Shown piece after piece: positions 1 to 8,007 of a stretch of 42,266 bases of DNA. Made by a program: the position numbers and the translations under genes. The stretch is from positions 1 to 42,266 of the forward strand of contig NZ_JAKNBL010000026.1 in assembly GCF_022410535.1 (NCBI RefSeq). Reading direction: 5' to 3'. Below the pieces are notes generated by a model. It saw nothing but the letters and a program-made list of their open reading frames with translations. It was not told the DNA's origin and made no database searches. Positions within the stretch are counted from its first letter, which is position 1. Every line of letters starts with the position of its first letter. This stretch comes from Pelotomaculum terephthalicicum JT. Its GTDB lineage: Bacteria > Bacillota > Desulfotomaculia > Desulfotomaculales > Pelotomaculaceae.

Positions 1-30
1 GATCCGAATTCCCAATTGGATGCGGATTTA

Positions 31-63
31 AAAAAAATTCCTCTATGGTAAGTAGGAGGAATT
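31..63 (-). terminator. Possible terminator reading leftward
   Basis: An 8-bp inverted repeat (AATTCCTC at 36-43, GAGGAATT at 56-63) is followed on the minus strand by a run of seven T. The gene it would serve is not obvious, because the gene to its right runs on the plus strand. The rest of 1-219 shows only a small hairpin (CTCGGC/GCCGAG near 101-116) and no gene. Confidence 0.35.
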
Positions 64-219
64 CAATAACGATGGTTCAAGCAAAGCCTTGTGCCATCTG
101 CCTCGGCGAATGCCGAGAGGCTATTTTGTATAAAACGATTATCGAAAGTATTATTTATTTACGCGAGGGGGACAATATCAGCGTTAATATAACGTTCAAA
201 TAAAAGGAGGTGGTTGCGC

Positions 220-2318
220 ATGTTATCGGAGAAGAAAGTACCCAATAGATTGGCAAATGAAAAATCGCCTTACCTGCTCCAACACGCATACAATCCTGTG
301 GATTGGTGGCCGTGGTGTGATGAAGCCTTTGCGAAAGCAAAAGCCGAGGATAAGCCGGTTTTCCTTTCTATTGGGTATAGCTGACTAACTTGCATTTATG
401 AACTTGTCACTGGTGCCATGTAATGGAACGGGAATGTTTCGAAGATGAAGAAGTGGCCCGGGTCCTTAACGACGGGTTTGTTGCAATCAAGGTGGACCGG
501 GAAGAGCGGCCGGACATCGATCACATCTACATGTCGGTCTGCCAGGCCATGACCGGGCAGGGGGGCTGGCCTTTAACAGTGCTCATGACGCCTGAGAAAA
601 AGCCGTTTTTCGCCGGCACATATTTCCCCAAAAACAGCAAACGGGGTATGCCGGGCCTGATGGACATCCTGACCCGGGTCAAGGAAAAATGGCATTATGA
701 AAAAGACACGTTTATCCGGGCCGGCGCTCAGGTGGCCGGAGCCATTCAACCCCAGCCGGACAGGCCTGCCGAAGGCGAACCGGGTGAAAACGATCTTAAA
801 GACATGCTAAAAAAAGCTTTTGTTCAATACAAAAACCAGTTCGATGAACAATACGGGGGGTTCGGCGCCGCGCCCAAGTTTCCCACCCCGCACACGTTAT
901 CTTTCCTCCTGCGCTACTGGAAAAGAAACGGGGAAATAGAAGCCTTGGCCATGGTTGAGAAAACGCTGGAATCTATGTACCGGGGAGGCATCTATGATCA
1001 TATCGGGTACGGCTTCTCCCGCTACTCCACCGACGGGAAATGGCTGGTACCGCACTTTGAGAAGATGCTTTACGATAACGCCCTGCTGGCCCTGGCCTAT
1101 ACCGAGGCGCACCAGGCTACCGGCCGTGACCTCTACGCCCGTGTCGCCAAAGAAATATTTACCTATGTCCTGAGGGATATGCGTTCGCCGGAAGGCGGGT
1201 TTTACTCGGCGGAGGACGCTGATTCCGAAGGCATTGAAGGCAAATTTTACATCTGGTCTCCCGGTGAAATCAAGGAAATTCTCGGCGAAAAAGATGGTGA
1301 AATATTCTGCCGGCTCTATGACATCACCGCCAGCGGCAATTTCGAGGGGCGCAGCATCCCGAACCTGATAGATCAGACTCCGGAAAATATAGCCGTAGCA
1401 TTTAACATACGTCCCGGTGAATTCACTGATTTAACGGACAGGCTGCGGCGCAAAATCTTTGAAGCGCGCGAAAAGCGGGTGCATCCCTATAAAGACGATA
1501 AGATACTGACTGCCTGGAACGGATTGATGATCGCCGCCCTGGCCAAGGCGGCTGCCGTTTTCAACGAGCCTGTTTACAGTCAAGCCGCCGCCTGGGCGGC
1601 GGACTTTATCTTCAGAAAGCTTAGACGGGAAGACGGCAGGCTGCTGGCCCGCTACCGCGACGGCGAACCGGCCATCCCCGCCTTTCTGGACGATCACGCC
1701 TTTCTTGCCTGGGGACTGCTGGAGCTGTACGAGGCCACCTTTGCAGCTGATTACCTGCGCAAATCGCTTGAATTGACGAAACAAATGATCGCTTTATTTC
1801 AGGACAGGCAAAACGGCGGTTTTTATTTCAACGGCGCGGACGCCGAGGAACTTATCGCCCGTCCCAAAGAAATATACGACGGGGCCTTGCCGTCCGGCAA
1901 TTCCGTCGCGCTGGTCAACCTGCTGCGCCTGGCCTTGCTGACAGGCGACGATGAACTGGCTGAGACAGCCGAAAAGCAAATAAATGCTTTCGCGAACATA
2001 GTTAAAGACCACCCCCGGGGCTATGCTCATTATCTCCTCGGAGTATACTTCTCCCTCGGTCCCTCCCGGGAGATAGTGATCGCCGGAAGAGCGGAGGATC
2101 CCGGGGTGATAAAAATGCTGCAGGCAGTGCGGCGTCAATTCCTACCTGACACAGTAATAATTTTTCACCCGGCGGGAGATGCTGTTCAAGGAATAGAAGA
2201 ACTGGCGCCTTTCATCAGGGAACAACAGCCCATCGACGGCATGGCCACCGCTTATGTATGCCAAAACCATGCCTGCCTGTCACCTGTTACGGATGTTGAC
2301 GAACTGTCCGGTTTATAA
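220..2318 (+). pseudogene. DUF255 / thioredoxin-domain protein (YyaL-like), split by a 20-bp insertion
   Basis: This is a homologue of the YyaL / spermatogenesis-associated protein 20 family: an N-terminal thioredoxin-like domain followed by an alpha/alpha-barrel related to six-hairpin glycosidases. The first part starts at ATG 220 behind AGGAGG and reads 54 residues, including the family signature [16 protein letters not shown], ending in SIGYS and TGA at 382. The second part is open from 423 to 2318 (631 aa) and continues with MERECFEDEEVA, VDREERPDIDHIY, GQGGWPL and PFFAGTYFPK. Deleting bases 382-401 would restore the canonical SIGYSTCHWCHVMERE, with the CxxC motif, in one frame of about 690 residues, the normal family length. 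As written the protein cannot be made whole. The 631-aa part could start at 423 but would lack the CxxC. The rest of the frame looks intact, so the lesion is recent or an assembly error. Confidence 0.85.
382..401 (+). other. 20-bp insertion carrying an in-frame TGA
   Basis: The bases TGACTAACTTGCATTTATGA sit between AGC (Ser) and ACT (Thr) of the thioredoxin-like motif. They add a stop codon at once and shift the frame by two. A short direct repeat, AACTTG, occurs at 388-393 and 401-406, which may point to a slippage or repair event. Confidence 0.75.
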
Positions 2319-2323
2319 GGAAA

Positions 2324-2436
2324 GGGGACACACCTCCATTTAGGGTCTATCTTTGGGGTCGAAGGAATGTCCCCAATTTATGAAAGGGAACACACCTCTA
2401 TTTAAGGCTTATTTTCGGGGTCAGAGGAATGTCCTC
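2324..2436 (+). repeat. Two tandem ~50-bp units of a GGGGACA...TGTCCCC repeat
   Basis: Two units (2324-2374 and 2386-2436) lie about 62 bp apart. Each begins GGGGACACACCTC or GGGAACACACCTC, carries GGGGTC and GAGGAATGTCC or GAAGGAATGTCC inside, and ends TGTCCCC or TGTCCTC, so the ends are inverted complements. The link AATTTATGAAA follows each unit. The same family recurs as three units at 23980-24152. It does not code for a protein. Confidence 0.8.
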
Positions 2437-2441
2437 AATTT

Positions 2442-3929
2442 ATGAAAGGGGATAAGACCGGGGTGTCTAAATGGCGAGCCAAGTCTATTGAACAGCTAAT
2501 GGCCGAGAAGGAAACCAGCCGTCACCGCCTGCCGCGCACTCTGGGCGCTTTGGATCTGGCCACCCTGGGCATAGGCGCGATCATCGGCACGGGTATTTTT
2601 GTGCTGACCGGGGTTGTTTCCGCCAACTACGCCGGGCCGGGCATTGTCCTGTCTTTTGTGCTGGCGGGCATCGCGAGCGGGCTTGCCGCGCTGATATACG
2701 CGGAGATGGCTTCAATGATTCCGGTGGCCGGCAGCGCTTATACTTTCACCTATGTGTCGCTCGGCGAGATACTGGCCTGGCTGGTGGGATGGAATCTTAT
2801 CCTGGAATACATCGTTTCCGCGGGCGCCGTGTCAATCGGGTGGAGTTCATATTTGGTCGATTTGCTGTCCGCCGCCGGAGTGACCCTGCCGGCTTCCATC
2901 ACCAGCTCCCCTTTCAATGGGGGAGTGCTCAACCTGCCGGCGGCGCTTATTGTGCTCTTGCTCACGGGACTGATTATCACAGGCGCTCAGCACAGCGCGA
3001 CAGCGAACAAATTCGTGGTAACGGCCAAACTCGCCGCGATCCTGCTGTTTATCGGGCTGGGCTTCAGACACATCGACCCGGCCAACTGGCAGCCTTTTTT
3101 GCCGTTCGGCGCCGCCGGCATCGTGCACGGAGCCGCTATTGTGTTCTTCGCCTATATCGGCTTTGACGCGGTATCCACGGCGGCGGAAGAAGTCAAAAAT
3201 CCGCGGCGGGACTTGACTATCGGCATTGTGGCGTCCCTAATCACAGCCACCGTCCTTTATATCCTTGTCTCTCTGGTCCTTACCGGCATGGTTCACTACT
3301 CCACTTTGAACACCGCTTCCCCCGTGTCGGCCGCTTTACTGCGGGTGGGACTGCCGTGGGCCGCCGCCGCTATCTCCGTTGGGGCGTTAGCGGGACTAAC
3401 CAGCGTATTGCTTGTCGTTCTATACGGACAAAGCCGTATTTTTTTCGCTATGGCGAGGGACGGGCTGCTTCCGCCAATTTTCGACTGGATTCATCCCCGC
3501 CTGCGCACTCCCCTGTGGGACAGTCTGCTTATCGGCCTGGTTGTAGCCGCCATCGGCGCCTTCCTGCCGATTTCCCTGGTGGCGGAGCTGGCCAATATAG
3601 GCACTCTGAGCGCCTTCATCGCCGTTTCGGCGGGGCTTCTGGTTCTGCGGGCCAAACGGCCCGACCTCCCCAGGCCTTTCCGGGTTCCATGGGTGCCGCT
3701 GCTGCCCGTGCTCAGTATGGCCATGTCCGCCTATCTGGCGCTCAATCTCCCCACCCTCACCATGGTCCGTTTCGTTATATGGATCGTCGCCGGATTATTA
3801 GTTTACTTCGCTTACGGATACAAGCACAGCAATTTATCCGGAAAAAGCAATCCCTCATTTTCTTTAAAACTCAACATGATGAAACCAGTTTCCAAAAAAC
3901 TCCCCCCAGACCCGACAAAACGCGACTGA
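2442..3929 (+). CDS. APC-family amino-acid permease (cationic amino-acid transporter type)
   Basis: This is an integral membrane transporter of the amino acid-polyamine-organocation superfamily, of the YfnA / cationic amino-acid transporter type, importing or exchanging amino acids at the cytoplasmic membrane. The opening is typical: a polar stretch with SIEQLMAEKE, then TLGALDLATLGIGAIIGTGIFVLTG, the glycine-rich first helix. About twelve hydrophobic segments follow, with GFDAVSTAAEEVKNPRRDLP-like residues in the middle (FDAVSTAAEEVKNP). The ATG at 2442 lies in repeat-derived sequence, and family starts resemble MSKWRAKSIEQ, so GTG 2463 is a credible alternative start. Neither has a strong ribosome-binding site. 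The gene is alone on its strand and nearly abuts the convergent transporter gene that ends at 3939. Substrate cannot be told from sequence. Confidence 0.9.
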   Translation: MKGDKTGVSKWRAKSIEQLMAEKETSRHRLPRTLGALDLATLGIGAIIGTGIFVLTGVVSANYAGPGIVLSFVLAGIASGLAALIYAEMASMIPVAGSAYTFTYVSLGEILAWLVGWNLILEYIVSAGAVSIGWSSYLVDLLSAAGVTLPASITSSPFNGGVLNLPAALIVLLLTGLIITGAQHSATANKFVVTAKLAAILLFIGLGFRHIDPANWQPFLPFGAAGIVHGAAIVFFAYIGFDAVSTAAEEVKNPRRDLTIGIVASLITATVLYILVSLVLTGMVHYSTLNTASPVSAALLRVGLPWAAAAISVGALAGLTSVLLVVLYGQSRIFFAMARDGLLPPIFDWIHPRLRTPLWDSLLIGLVVAAIGAFLPISLVAELANIGTLSAFIAVSAGLLVLRAKRPDLPRPFRVPWVPLLPVLSMAMSAYLALNLPTLTMVRFVIWIVAGLLVYFAYGYKHSNLSGKSNPSFSLKLNMMKPVSKKLPPDPTKRD

Positions 3930-3938
3930 TAACTTCTC

Positions 3939-4712
3939 TTATACCCTGGTATTGCCTTCGTCGGTTTCAGAAACAGATTTCGGCGTTCTGATAAATTTTA
4001 TTCCCGTCCAGACCAGCACAACTGCGAAAATCATGCGCAAAGCAAGTTCCGGCAGGCTATGGGCAAGAGAGCCGCCAAAAAACGAGCCGAGCAGGATGCC
4101 CGGGATTAAACCCGGCAAGGTCTCTCTGCTGATATTCCCAAAACGCCAGTGGGTGTGTGCGCCGGCCAAACCGATAGGAATCATGGCCAGGAGAGAACTG
4201 CCTTGCGCGGTATACTGGGTAAAGCCGGTGAACAGCACCATCGCAGGCACCATTGTCGAGCCCCCGCCGACCCCCAGCATTCCGGAGAGGAAGCCGGTAA
4301 CGCCCCCGGTTAACAAAAGAATGACCACTTTTGTCCATTCTGCTGGGGCTACCGTCATATGAGACGGATAAGATTTTAGCAGCAAAAGTATAGTTGCCAC
4401 GAACAATAATCCGCCGAAAGACCTCTTCAGTTTCCATTCCGGAAGAGCATTGGCAAAGTTCGCTCCCGCCCTGGCAGTGAAAATGGCGGTAGAAGCCAAA
4501 ATTATGGCGGCCGGCAGGTCAACGGAGCCTCTTGACATATAAGTGAGAGCTCCTGACACTCCGGTGAAGACTAGGGCAACAAGACTTGTCCCCTGGGCCT
4601 TGTGCTGTTCCATCTTTAGAATACCGACCATTAAAGGGATCATGATCACACCGCCGCCAATGCCGATAAGACCGCCAAAAACCCCCGTCGCCAAACCAAT
4701 TAAAAAATTCAA
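3939..4712 (-). CDS. TauE/SafE-family sulfite/anion exporter-like membrane protein
   Basis: This 257-residue polytopic membrane protein belongs to the TauE/SafE (DUF81) family, proposed to export sulfite, sulfoacetate or related organosulfur anions. The two family repeats are visible: GLIGIGGGVIMIPLMV near residue 15 and FLSGMLGVGGGSTMVPAMV near residue 140. About eight hydrophobic segments span the chain. The start is TTG at 4712, with GGAGGG eight bases upstream; no ATG fits. The gene converges on the permease with only nine bases between the stops. The substrate is inferred from family only. Confidence 0.88.
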   Translation of the reverse strand: MNFLIGLATGVFGGLIGIGGGVIMIPLMVGILKMEQHKAQGTSLVALVFTGVSGALTYMSRGSVDLPAAIILASTAIFTARAGANFANALPEWKLKRSFGGLLFVATILLLLKSYPSHMTVAPAEWTKVVILLLTGGVTGFLSGMLGVGGGSTMVPAMVLFTGFTQYTAQGSSLLAMIPIGLAGAHTHWRFGNISRETLPGLIPGILLGSFFGGSLAHSLPELALRMIFAVVLVWTGIKFIRTPKSVSETDEGNTRV

Positions 4713-4843
4713 TAGAGATTCCCTCCGGATAACTGAGATCTTTTTTTTGCGTGCTGGAACATATTTACTTGGCCCATTTTTTGACTTTATCTCATAACCT
4801 GAAAAAAATCAAGAAAAACGCTAATATTTCCGCATATGAAAGC

Positions 4844-4876
4844 TATAACCACCGGGGAGTAAGACCGGTGGTTATA
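4844..4876 (-). terminator. Hairpin terminator behind the first YjcZ-like gene
   Basis: A perfect 12-bp inverted repeat, TATAACCACCGG and CCGGTGGTTATA, has a 9-base loop, 36 bases beyond the stop of the small minus-strand gene. The T-run is poor on the minus strand. A similar ACCACCG hairpin follows the second YjcZ-like gene. Confidence 0.6.
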
Positions 4877-4912
4877 AAACGCAGTCTGGTCATCAGTTTG
4901 TATTTTTACATT

Positions 4913-5032
4913 TTAGATGCAGCCGCCACAGAAGCCCACACCGAAGACCAGCAGGATCAGAATTAAAAAGATAATAAACGCCTGGTTGCCAAAACCTAGA
5001 CCTACAGCTTGCTCCGCTTTGACCTCGGACAT
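4913..5032 (-). CDS. YjcZ-like tiny membrane protein (39 aa)
   Basis: The 39-residue product begins MSEVKAEQAVGLGFGNQAF, then has one hydrophobic helix rich in I, L, F and V, and ends GVGFCGGCI. The GFG-x(3)-FI start of the helix and the glycine/cysteine tail are typical of the YjcZ family of sporulation-associated mini-proteins in Firmicutes. Their molecular role is unsettled; they probably sit in forespore or spore membranes. AGGAGG (5041-5046) lies nine bases before the ATG. A paralogue is encoded at 7589-7720. The assignment rests on composition and pattern, but start, stop, ribosome-binding site and terminator all agree. Confidence 0.8.
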   Translation of the reverse strand: MSEVKAEQAVGLGFGNQAFIIFLILILLVFGVGFCGGCI

Positions 5033-5104
5033 AGAGGGTACCTCCTTAATATTGAAAAGTTTTTGTTTATTTCTACACTATATGAAAAGGACGATAAATG
5101 TGTT

Positions 5105-5134
5105 AATCCGCAGACTCCTGGATCTGCGGATTTT
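5105..5134 (+). terminator. Rho-independent terminator, no gene upstream
   Basis: AATCCGCAG and CTGCGGATT (5105-5113, 5124-5132) form a 9-bp stem followed by TTTT on the plus strand. No gene on that strand precedes it, so it may end a short untranslated transcript or shield the gene at 5299. The rest of 5046-5298 is AT-rich and appears to hold only promoters. Confidence 0.5.
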
Positions 5135-5298
5135 ACGCGGCCGGAATGCAGAGATTCTTCGCGCCGGCAACATACAGTTTATTTTATGAATGTTTACTAA
5201 AATATTAAGTAAAACTGCCAACTTATTTTAAAACTAGGAAGGAGATTTTAATTATTATCAGAATCTATAATCAAAATCTTGAATTAGGTGTGCGGTGA

Positions 5299-5595
5299 AT
5301 GAAAATAACATATTTTTTAGCATTATTAATAGCATTTACTGGGTTATACATACTATGGTCAATTTTTTTCAAAAAACCCAAAATTATGGATGATAATAGC
5401 AACAATAAAAAAGATAGGAATAAAGAATATAGACTAATTCAATCCCTTATTAGGAATATGGAGGAAGAAAATCCGCAACTTGTCAAAGATTTGATAGTAC
5501 ATTTAAACGCGGTGTCGAGATTAAATATTATCAAAAAATCTAATCCTGATGATATTAATTTGGTGCTTAAATATTGGTTGTATAATGACTGGTAG
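5299..5595 (+). CDS. Hypothetical protein with one N-terminal membrane segment
   Basis: This is a 98-residue protein of unknown function. Residues 1-25 form one hydrophobic helix (ITYFLALLIAFTGLYILWSIFF), followed by a basic KKPK and a charged, asparagine- and lysine-rich cytosolic or extracytosolic part predicted to be mostly helical. No known motif was recognised. The start ATG 5299 is preceded by AGGTG at close range. The base composition is more AT-rich than the core genes, like the other accessory genes around it. It converges with the receiver-domain gene at 5614. Confidence 0.6.
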   Translation: MKITYFLALLIAFTGLYILWSIFFKKPKIMDDNSNNKKDRNKEYRLIQSLIRNMEEENPQLVKDLIVHLNAVSRLNIIKKSNPDDINLVLKYWLYNDW

Positions 5596-5613
5596 AGATT
5601 ATGGAGAGAAATT

Positions 5614-6027
5614 TCAGCCCAATATATTCTCCAGCCAGCCGGGCGTGCTTAATATCAGCATTTGTTCAGTGATTTCAAGCTCAATTTTCTCAAGAGTTTC
5701 AATCAGCTTGAATACATCAACCGGTTTGCAGAAAAACGCATCTACCCCGCTATTCACCGCAGCAATAACAGCATCCATATCACCGCAGCCGGTGTTAATA
5801 ATTATTTTCGCCTCCGGATTGAGATAGCGGATCTGCTTTAATATTTCAATCCCGTTCAAAACAGGCATTTTCATACCGATAATGACAGCATCATATTGAT
5901 TACGCGCGTACGCCTCCAAGGCTGCCCCGGGAACGGTGAACTTGTCGCACCAGTGCCCGGCCGGCTCCAACACGGCGGCCAGGTTGTCTATACAATCCCC
6001 ATCATCATCAAGCAATAGAATATTCAT
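5614..6027 (-). CDS. Stand-alone response-regulator receiver domain lacking the phosphoacceptor Asp
   Basis: The 137-residue product is a single CheY-like receiver domain with no output domain. The fold markers are present: MNILLLDDDGD with the acidic pair (D7-D9), MKMPVLNGIEIL after strand 3, INTG with the conserved Thr (T79), and FFCKP with the conserved Lys. Where the phosphorylated aspartate normally stands (YDAVII-D-MKMP) there is glycine, G51. Phosphorylation in the usual way is therefore unlikely, and it may act as a constitutive or partner-controlled binding domain. ATG 6027 has AGGAGG at good spacing. No kinase gene is nearby. The last 15 residues extend slightly beyond the domain. 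Confidence 0.88.
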   Translation of the reverse strand: MNILLLDDDGDCIDNLAAVLEPAGHWCDKFTVPGAALEAYARNQYDAVIIGMKMPVLNGIEILKQIRYLNPEAKIIINTGCGDMDAVIAAVNSGVDAFFCKPVDVFKLIETLEKIELEITEQMLILSTPGWLENILG

Positions 6028-6122
6028 AATTCCTCCTGATTTTTGATAGCTCTTGACAATTTTATATTATCAATTTAATATGTCGGTTTTATGTTGATAC
6101 TTTGAACATTTTATGAATATAT

Positions 6123-6147
6123 AAAAAAATGGAGGACAACCCTCCAT
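6123..6147 (-). terminator. Rho-independent terminator reading leftward
   Basis: ATGGAGG and CCTCCAT (6129-6135, 6141-6147) form a perfect 7-bp stem, followed on the minus strand by seven T. The only coding-like sequence upstream of it on that strand is a short open stretch at about 6186-6250, so it may have outlived its gene. Confidence 0.6.
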
Positions 6148-6264
6148 GCAGCCATCTATTAGTGAAACGCCTTCTATATCGTCAACTATAAAATAAGCAC
6201 GACCCCTTTATTTTCCACGTAACCTTCGTAATAAATAATTAAGGATAAAAAACGGAGGGTAAAG

Positions 6265-6903
6265 ATGATTGTTAAAAGCAGATTTATAATTGTCCTGGGT
6301 ACAGTTTTATGCATGTTTCTTTCCTTAACCGGGTCCGCTCATGCCAATCTTTTAGATATTCAGGGACACTGGGCGGAACAGCAGATTAGCGATTGGCTCG
6401 ATAGAGGTTTCGTTGCGGGGTACCCGGACGGAACATTTCAACCCGATAAGAGTATCACCAGGGCCGAATTTATTACAATGGTTAATCAATCATTCGGATT
6501 CAACGAAAAAGCTCAAGTTGCTTTCAGTGATGTTTCGCCCACCGCCTGGTTTTACGGGGAAATCGCCAGAGCGAAGGCGGCCGGATACATTGCAGGCTAT
6601 GAAGACAATACAATAAGATTGGACAAGGCGATTAACAGGCAAGAGGCGGCGGCTATTGTTTTCCGTTTACTGGATATGGAAACCGTTGACGGCAGTAAAG
6701 CACTTTCTAAATTTGAAGACGCAGGCAATATTTCAGGCTGGGCAAAACCAATTGTTGCCGCTGTATCTGAGAAAAACCTGATGGAAGGCTACAGCGACCA
6801 TACTTTCAGAGCACTGGACCGCACCACCAGGGCGGAAGCGCTGGTTATCCTGGATAGGGCTTTTTGGCTGAAATACCCAATAATTATTACCGGTGAAAAA
6901 TAA
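6265..6903 (+). CDS. Secreted protein with three SLH domains
   Basis: The 212-residue protein starts with a signal peptide (about residues 1-27, ending GSAHA) and consists almost entirely of three S-layer homology domains. These bind pyruvylated secondary cell-wall polymer. The SLH markers are GHWAEQQISDWLDRGFVAGY with TRAEFITMV (about 33-75), WFYGEIARAKAAGYIAGY with NRQEAAAIVFRL (about 92-138), and GWAKPIVAAVSEKNLMEGY with TTRAEALVIL (about 153-198). There is no other domain, so it may be a minimal wall anchor or partner. ATG 6265 follows GGAGGG at good spacing. It stands alone between two minus-strand genes. Confidence 0.9.
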   Translation: MIVKSRFIIVLGTVLCMFLSLTGSAHANLLDIQGHWAEQQISDWLDRGFVAGYPDGTFQPDKSITRAEFITMVNQSFGFNEKAQVAFSDVSPTAWFYGEIARAKAAGYIAGYEDNTIRLDKAINRQEAAAIVFRLLDMETVDGSKALSKFEDAGNISGWAKPIVAAVSEKNLMEGYSDHTFRALDRTTRAEALVILDRAFWLKYPIIITGEK

Positions 6904-6927
6904 TATTCACATCAACCCTCTGTTGCC

Positions 6928-7359
6928 TTATTCCTTAAACCTTTTTTCAATTATCCGACCCATAAGTGCTCCTATAAAACCGCCAAGCATCCCGCCAAAC
7001 ATGGGACTGCCCAAAAGGGACCAGTATAAGCCGAAACTCCCGCCAAACTGAAAACCGATAAAAAATCCATTCCCCTTCCCACCTGCCCGATAGTATGCCT
7101 GCCACATGCCCAAATTAAGTATCGACGGGTAAAATAGAATCCATTTCCAATCCACCACTTTAAAAGACTCAGCAAAATCACCATTAAATGTGTAGTAAAT
7201 AGACAAGTTTAAATTGCTGTTGATGTTTACTATTATTTCTAGAATTATCAGGACTATCCCGACTAAATAATCGCCGTTATAAAACTGTCCAAATCCCGGG
7301 AAAATGAACGACCATAAAGCGGCAACCCAAGGTTTTTTACCTTGCGAATCCTGATTCAA
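6928..7359 (-). CDS. Small membrane protein of unknown function (TM2-like opening)
   Basis: The 143-residue product has a polar start, then WSFIFPGFGQFYNGDYLVGIVLI, which resembles the PGxGQFYNGD pattern of TM2-type membrane proteins. Further hydrophobic stretches follow, and a glycine-rich C-terminal membrane part (FGGMLGGFIGALMG) ends in a charged tail. The function is unknown. The likely start is TTG 7359, with GGTGG six bases upstream; the nearby ATG is followed directly by TAA and cannot serve. Confidence 0.7.
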   Translation of the reverse strand: MNQDSQGKKPWVAALWSFIFPGFGQFYNGDYLVGIVLIILEIIVNINSNLNLSIYYTFNGDFAESFKVVDWKWILFYPSILNLGMWQAYYRAGGKGNGFFIGFQFGGSFGLYWSLLGSPMFGGMLGGFIGALMGRIIEKRFKE

Positions 7360-7484
7360 TTACATCCACCAAGTTTCATGTTTTTATATCGTTCACTACA
7401 ATAGTATTTACTATTAAGCTCAGTAAAATTAATCTGACCGCCGATACCTAATAAATTATCCCACGAGGAGTCCGCTATAAAAAC

Positions 7485-7507
7485 AACCCCTGGGTACTCC
7501 AGGGGTT
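7485..7507 (-). terminator. Second of two tandem terminators on the minus strand
   Basis: AACCCCTGG and CCAGGGGTT form a 9-bp stem with a 5-base loop, followed on the minus strand by GTTTTTA. Together with the hairpin at 7539-7567 it insulates the YjcZ-like gene from the gene at 7359. Confidence 0.6.
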
Positions 7508-7538
7508 TCCTTTGCAATAAAAATCGGCTTTAAAAAAT

Positions 7539-7567
7539 AACCACCGATTTAACGGGAACCGGTGGTT
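7539..7567 (-). terminator. Terminator of the second YjcZ-like gene
   Basis: AACCACCG and CGGTGGTT form an 8-bp stem with a T-rich tail (TTATTTTTT) on the minus strand, 22 bases after the stop at 7589. It resembles the hairpin after the paralogue at 4913. Confidence 0.7.
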
Positions 7568-7588
7568 GTTATTTATATAATTTTCAGC

Positions 7589-7720
7589 CTAAATGCCGCA
7601 GCCACATACGCCCACTCCGAAGATGAGCAGAATGAAGATCAGGAAAATAATAAACCCGAAGTTGCCAAAACCAGTTCCGCAACCTGTGCCGCAACCTTCA
7701 GCAGCAGTACCGTATCCCAT
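7589..7720 (-). CDS. YjcZ-like tiny membrane protein (43 aa)
   Basis: The 43-residue product reads MGYGTAAEGCGTGCGTGFGN, then FGFIIFLIFILLIF as its single hydrophobic helix, and ends GVGVCGCGI. The layout matches the YjcZ family and the paralogue at 4913-5032, but with five cysteines in CG repeats on both sides of the helix. It is probably a sporulation-associated membrane mini-protein of unknown biochemical role. AAGGGGTGAT precedes the ATG at suitable spacing, and two terminators follow. Confidence 0.8.
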   Translation of the reverse strand: MGYGTAAEGCGTGCGTGFGNFGFIIFLIFILLIFGVGVCGCGI

Positions 7721-7852
7721 TTATATCACCCCTTTTTTCTTATAATATGCGGGATACGACAAAAATGTTAACCAGTGGATATTCACCCAAATTAATCTAT
7801 TCACATAAGCTATAATGACAGTGGCAATAACTGTCACATTGACCTCCTTAGC

Positions 7853-7887
7853 AAAACCTGGCCGAATAAATGGCCAGGTTTTTGTTT
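7853..7887 (+). terminator. Strong terminator in the leader of the FAD protein gene
   Basis: AAAACCTGGCC and GGCCAGGTTTT (7853-7863, 7872-7882) form an 11-bp stem followed by TTGTTTT on the plus strand. A TATAAT at 7811-7816 and a small hairpin (TGACAGT/ACTGTCA near 7816-7837) lie just upstream. A short transcript of roughly 65-75 nt, or an attenuated leader of the gene at 8008, is possible. No open frame of note lies in 7721-8007. Confidence 0.7.
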
Positions 7888-8007
7888 TCCCGGCTGGAAA
7901 AAGCCACGGGCCGGTTAGTAAATTAAGTTTTTGAAATGTACAGCAATAGATTTTGGGTAATAATAATTGAAAGTGACTGATATCAAAAATTTGGAGACAC
8001 TTACATA

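Noticed and set aside
379-407. Selenocysteine or ribosome bypass at the TGA in the DUF255 gene
   Set aside because: Reading TGA through gives an unrelated peptide and soon another stop, and no matching take-off and landing codons flank the 20 bases, so a simple insertion is more likely.
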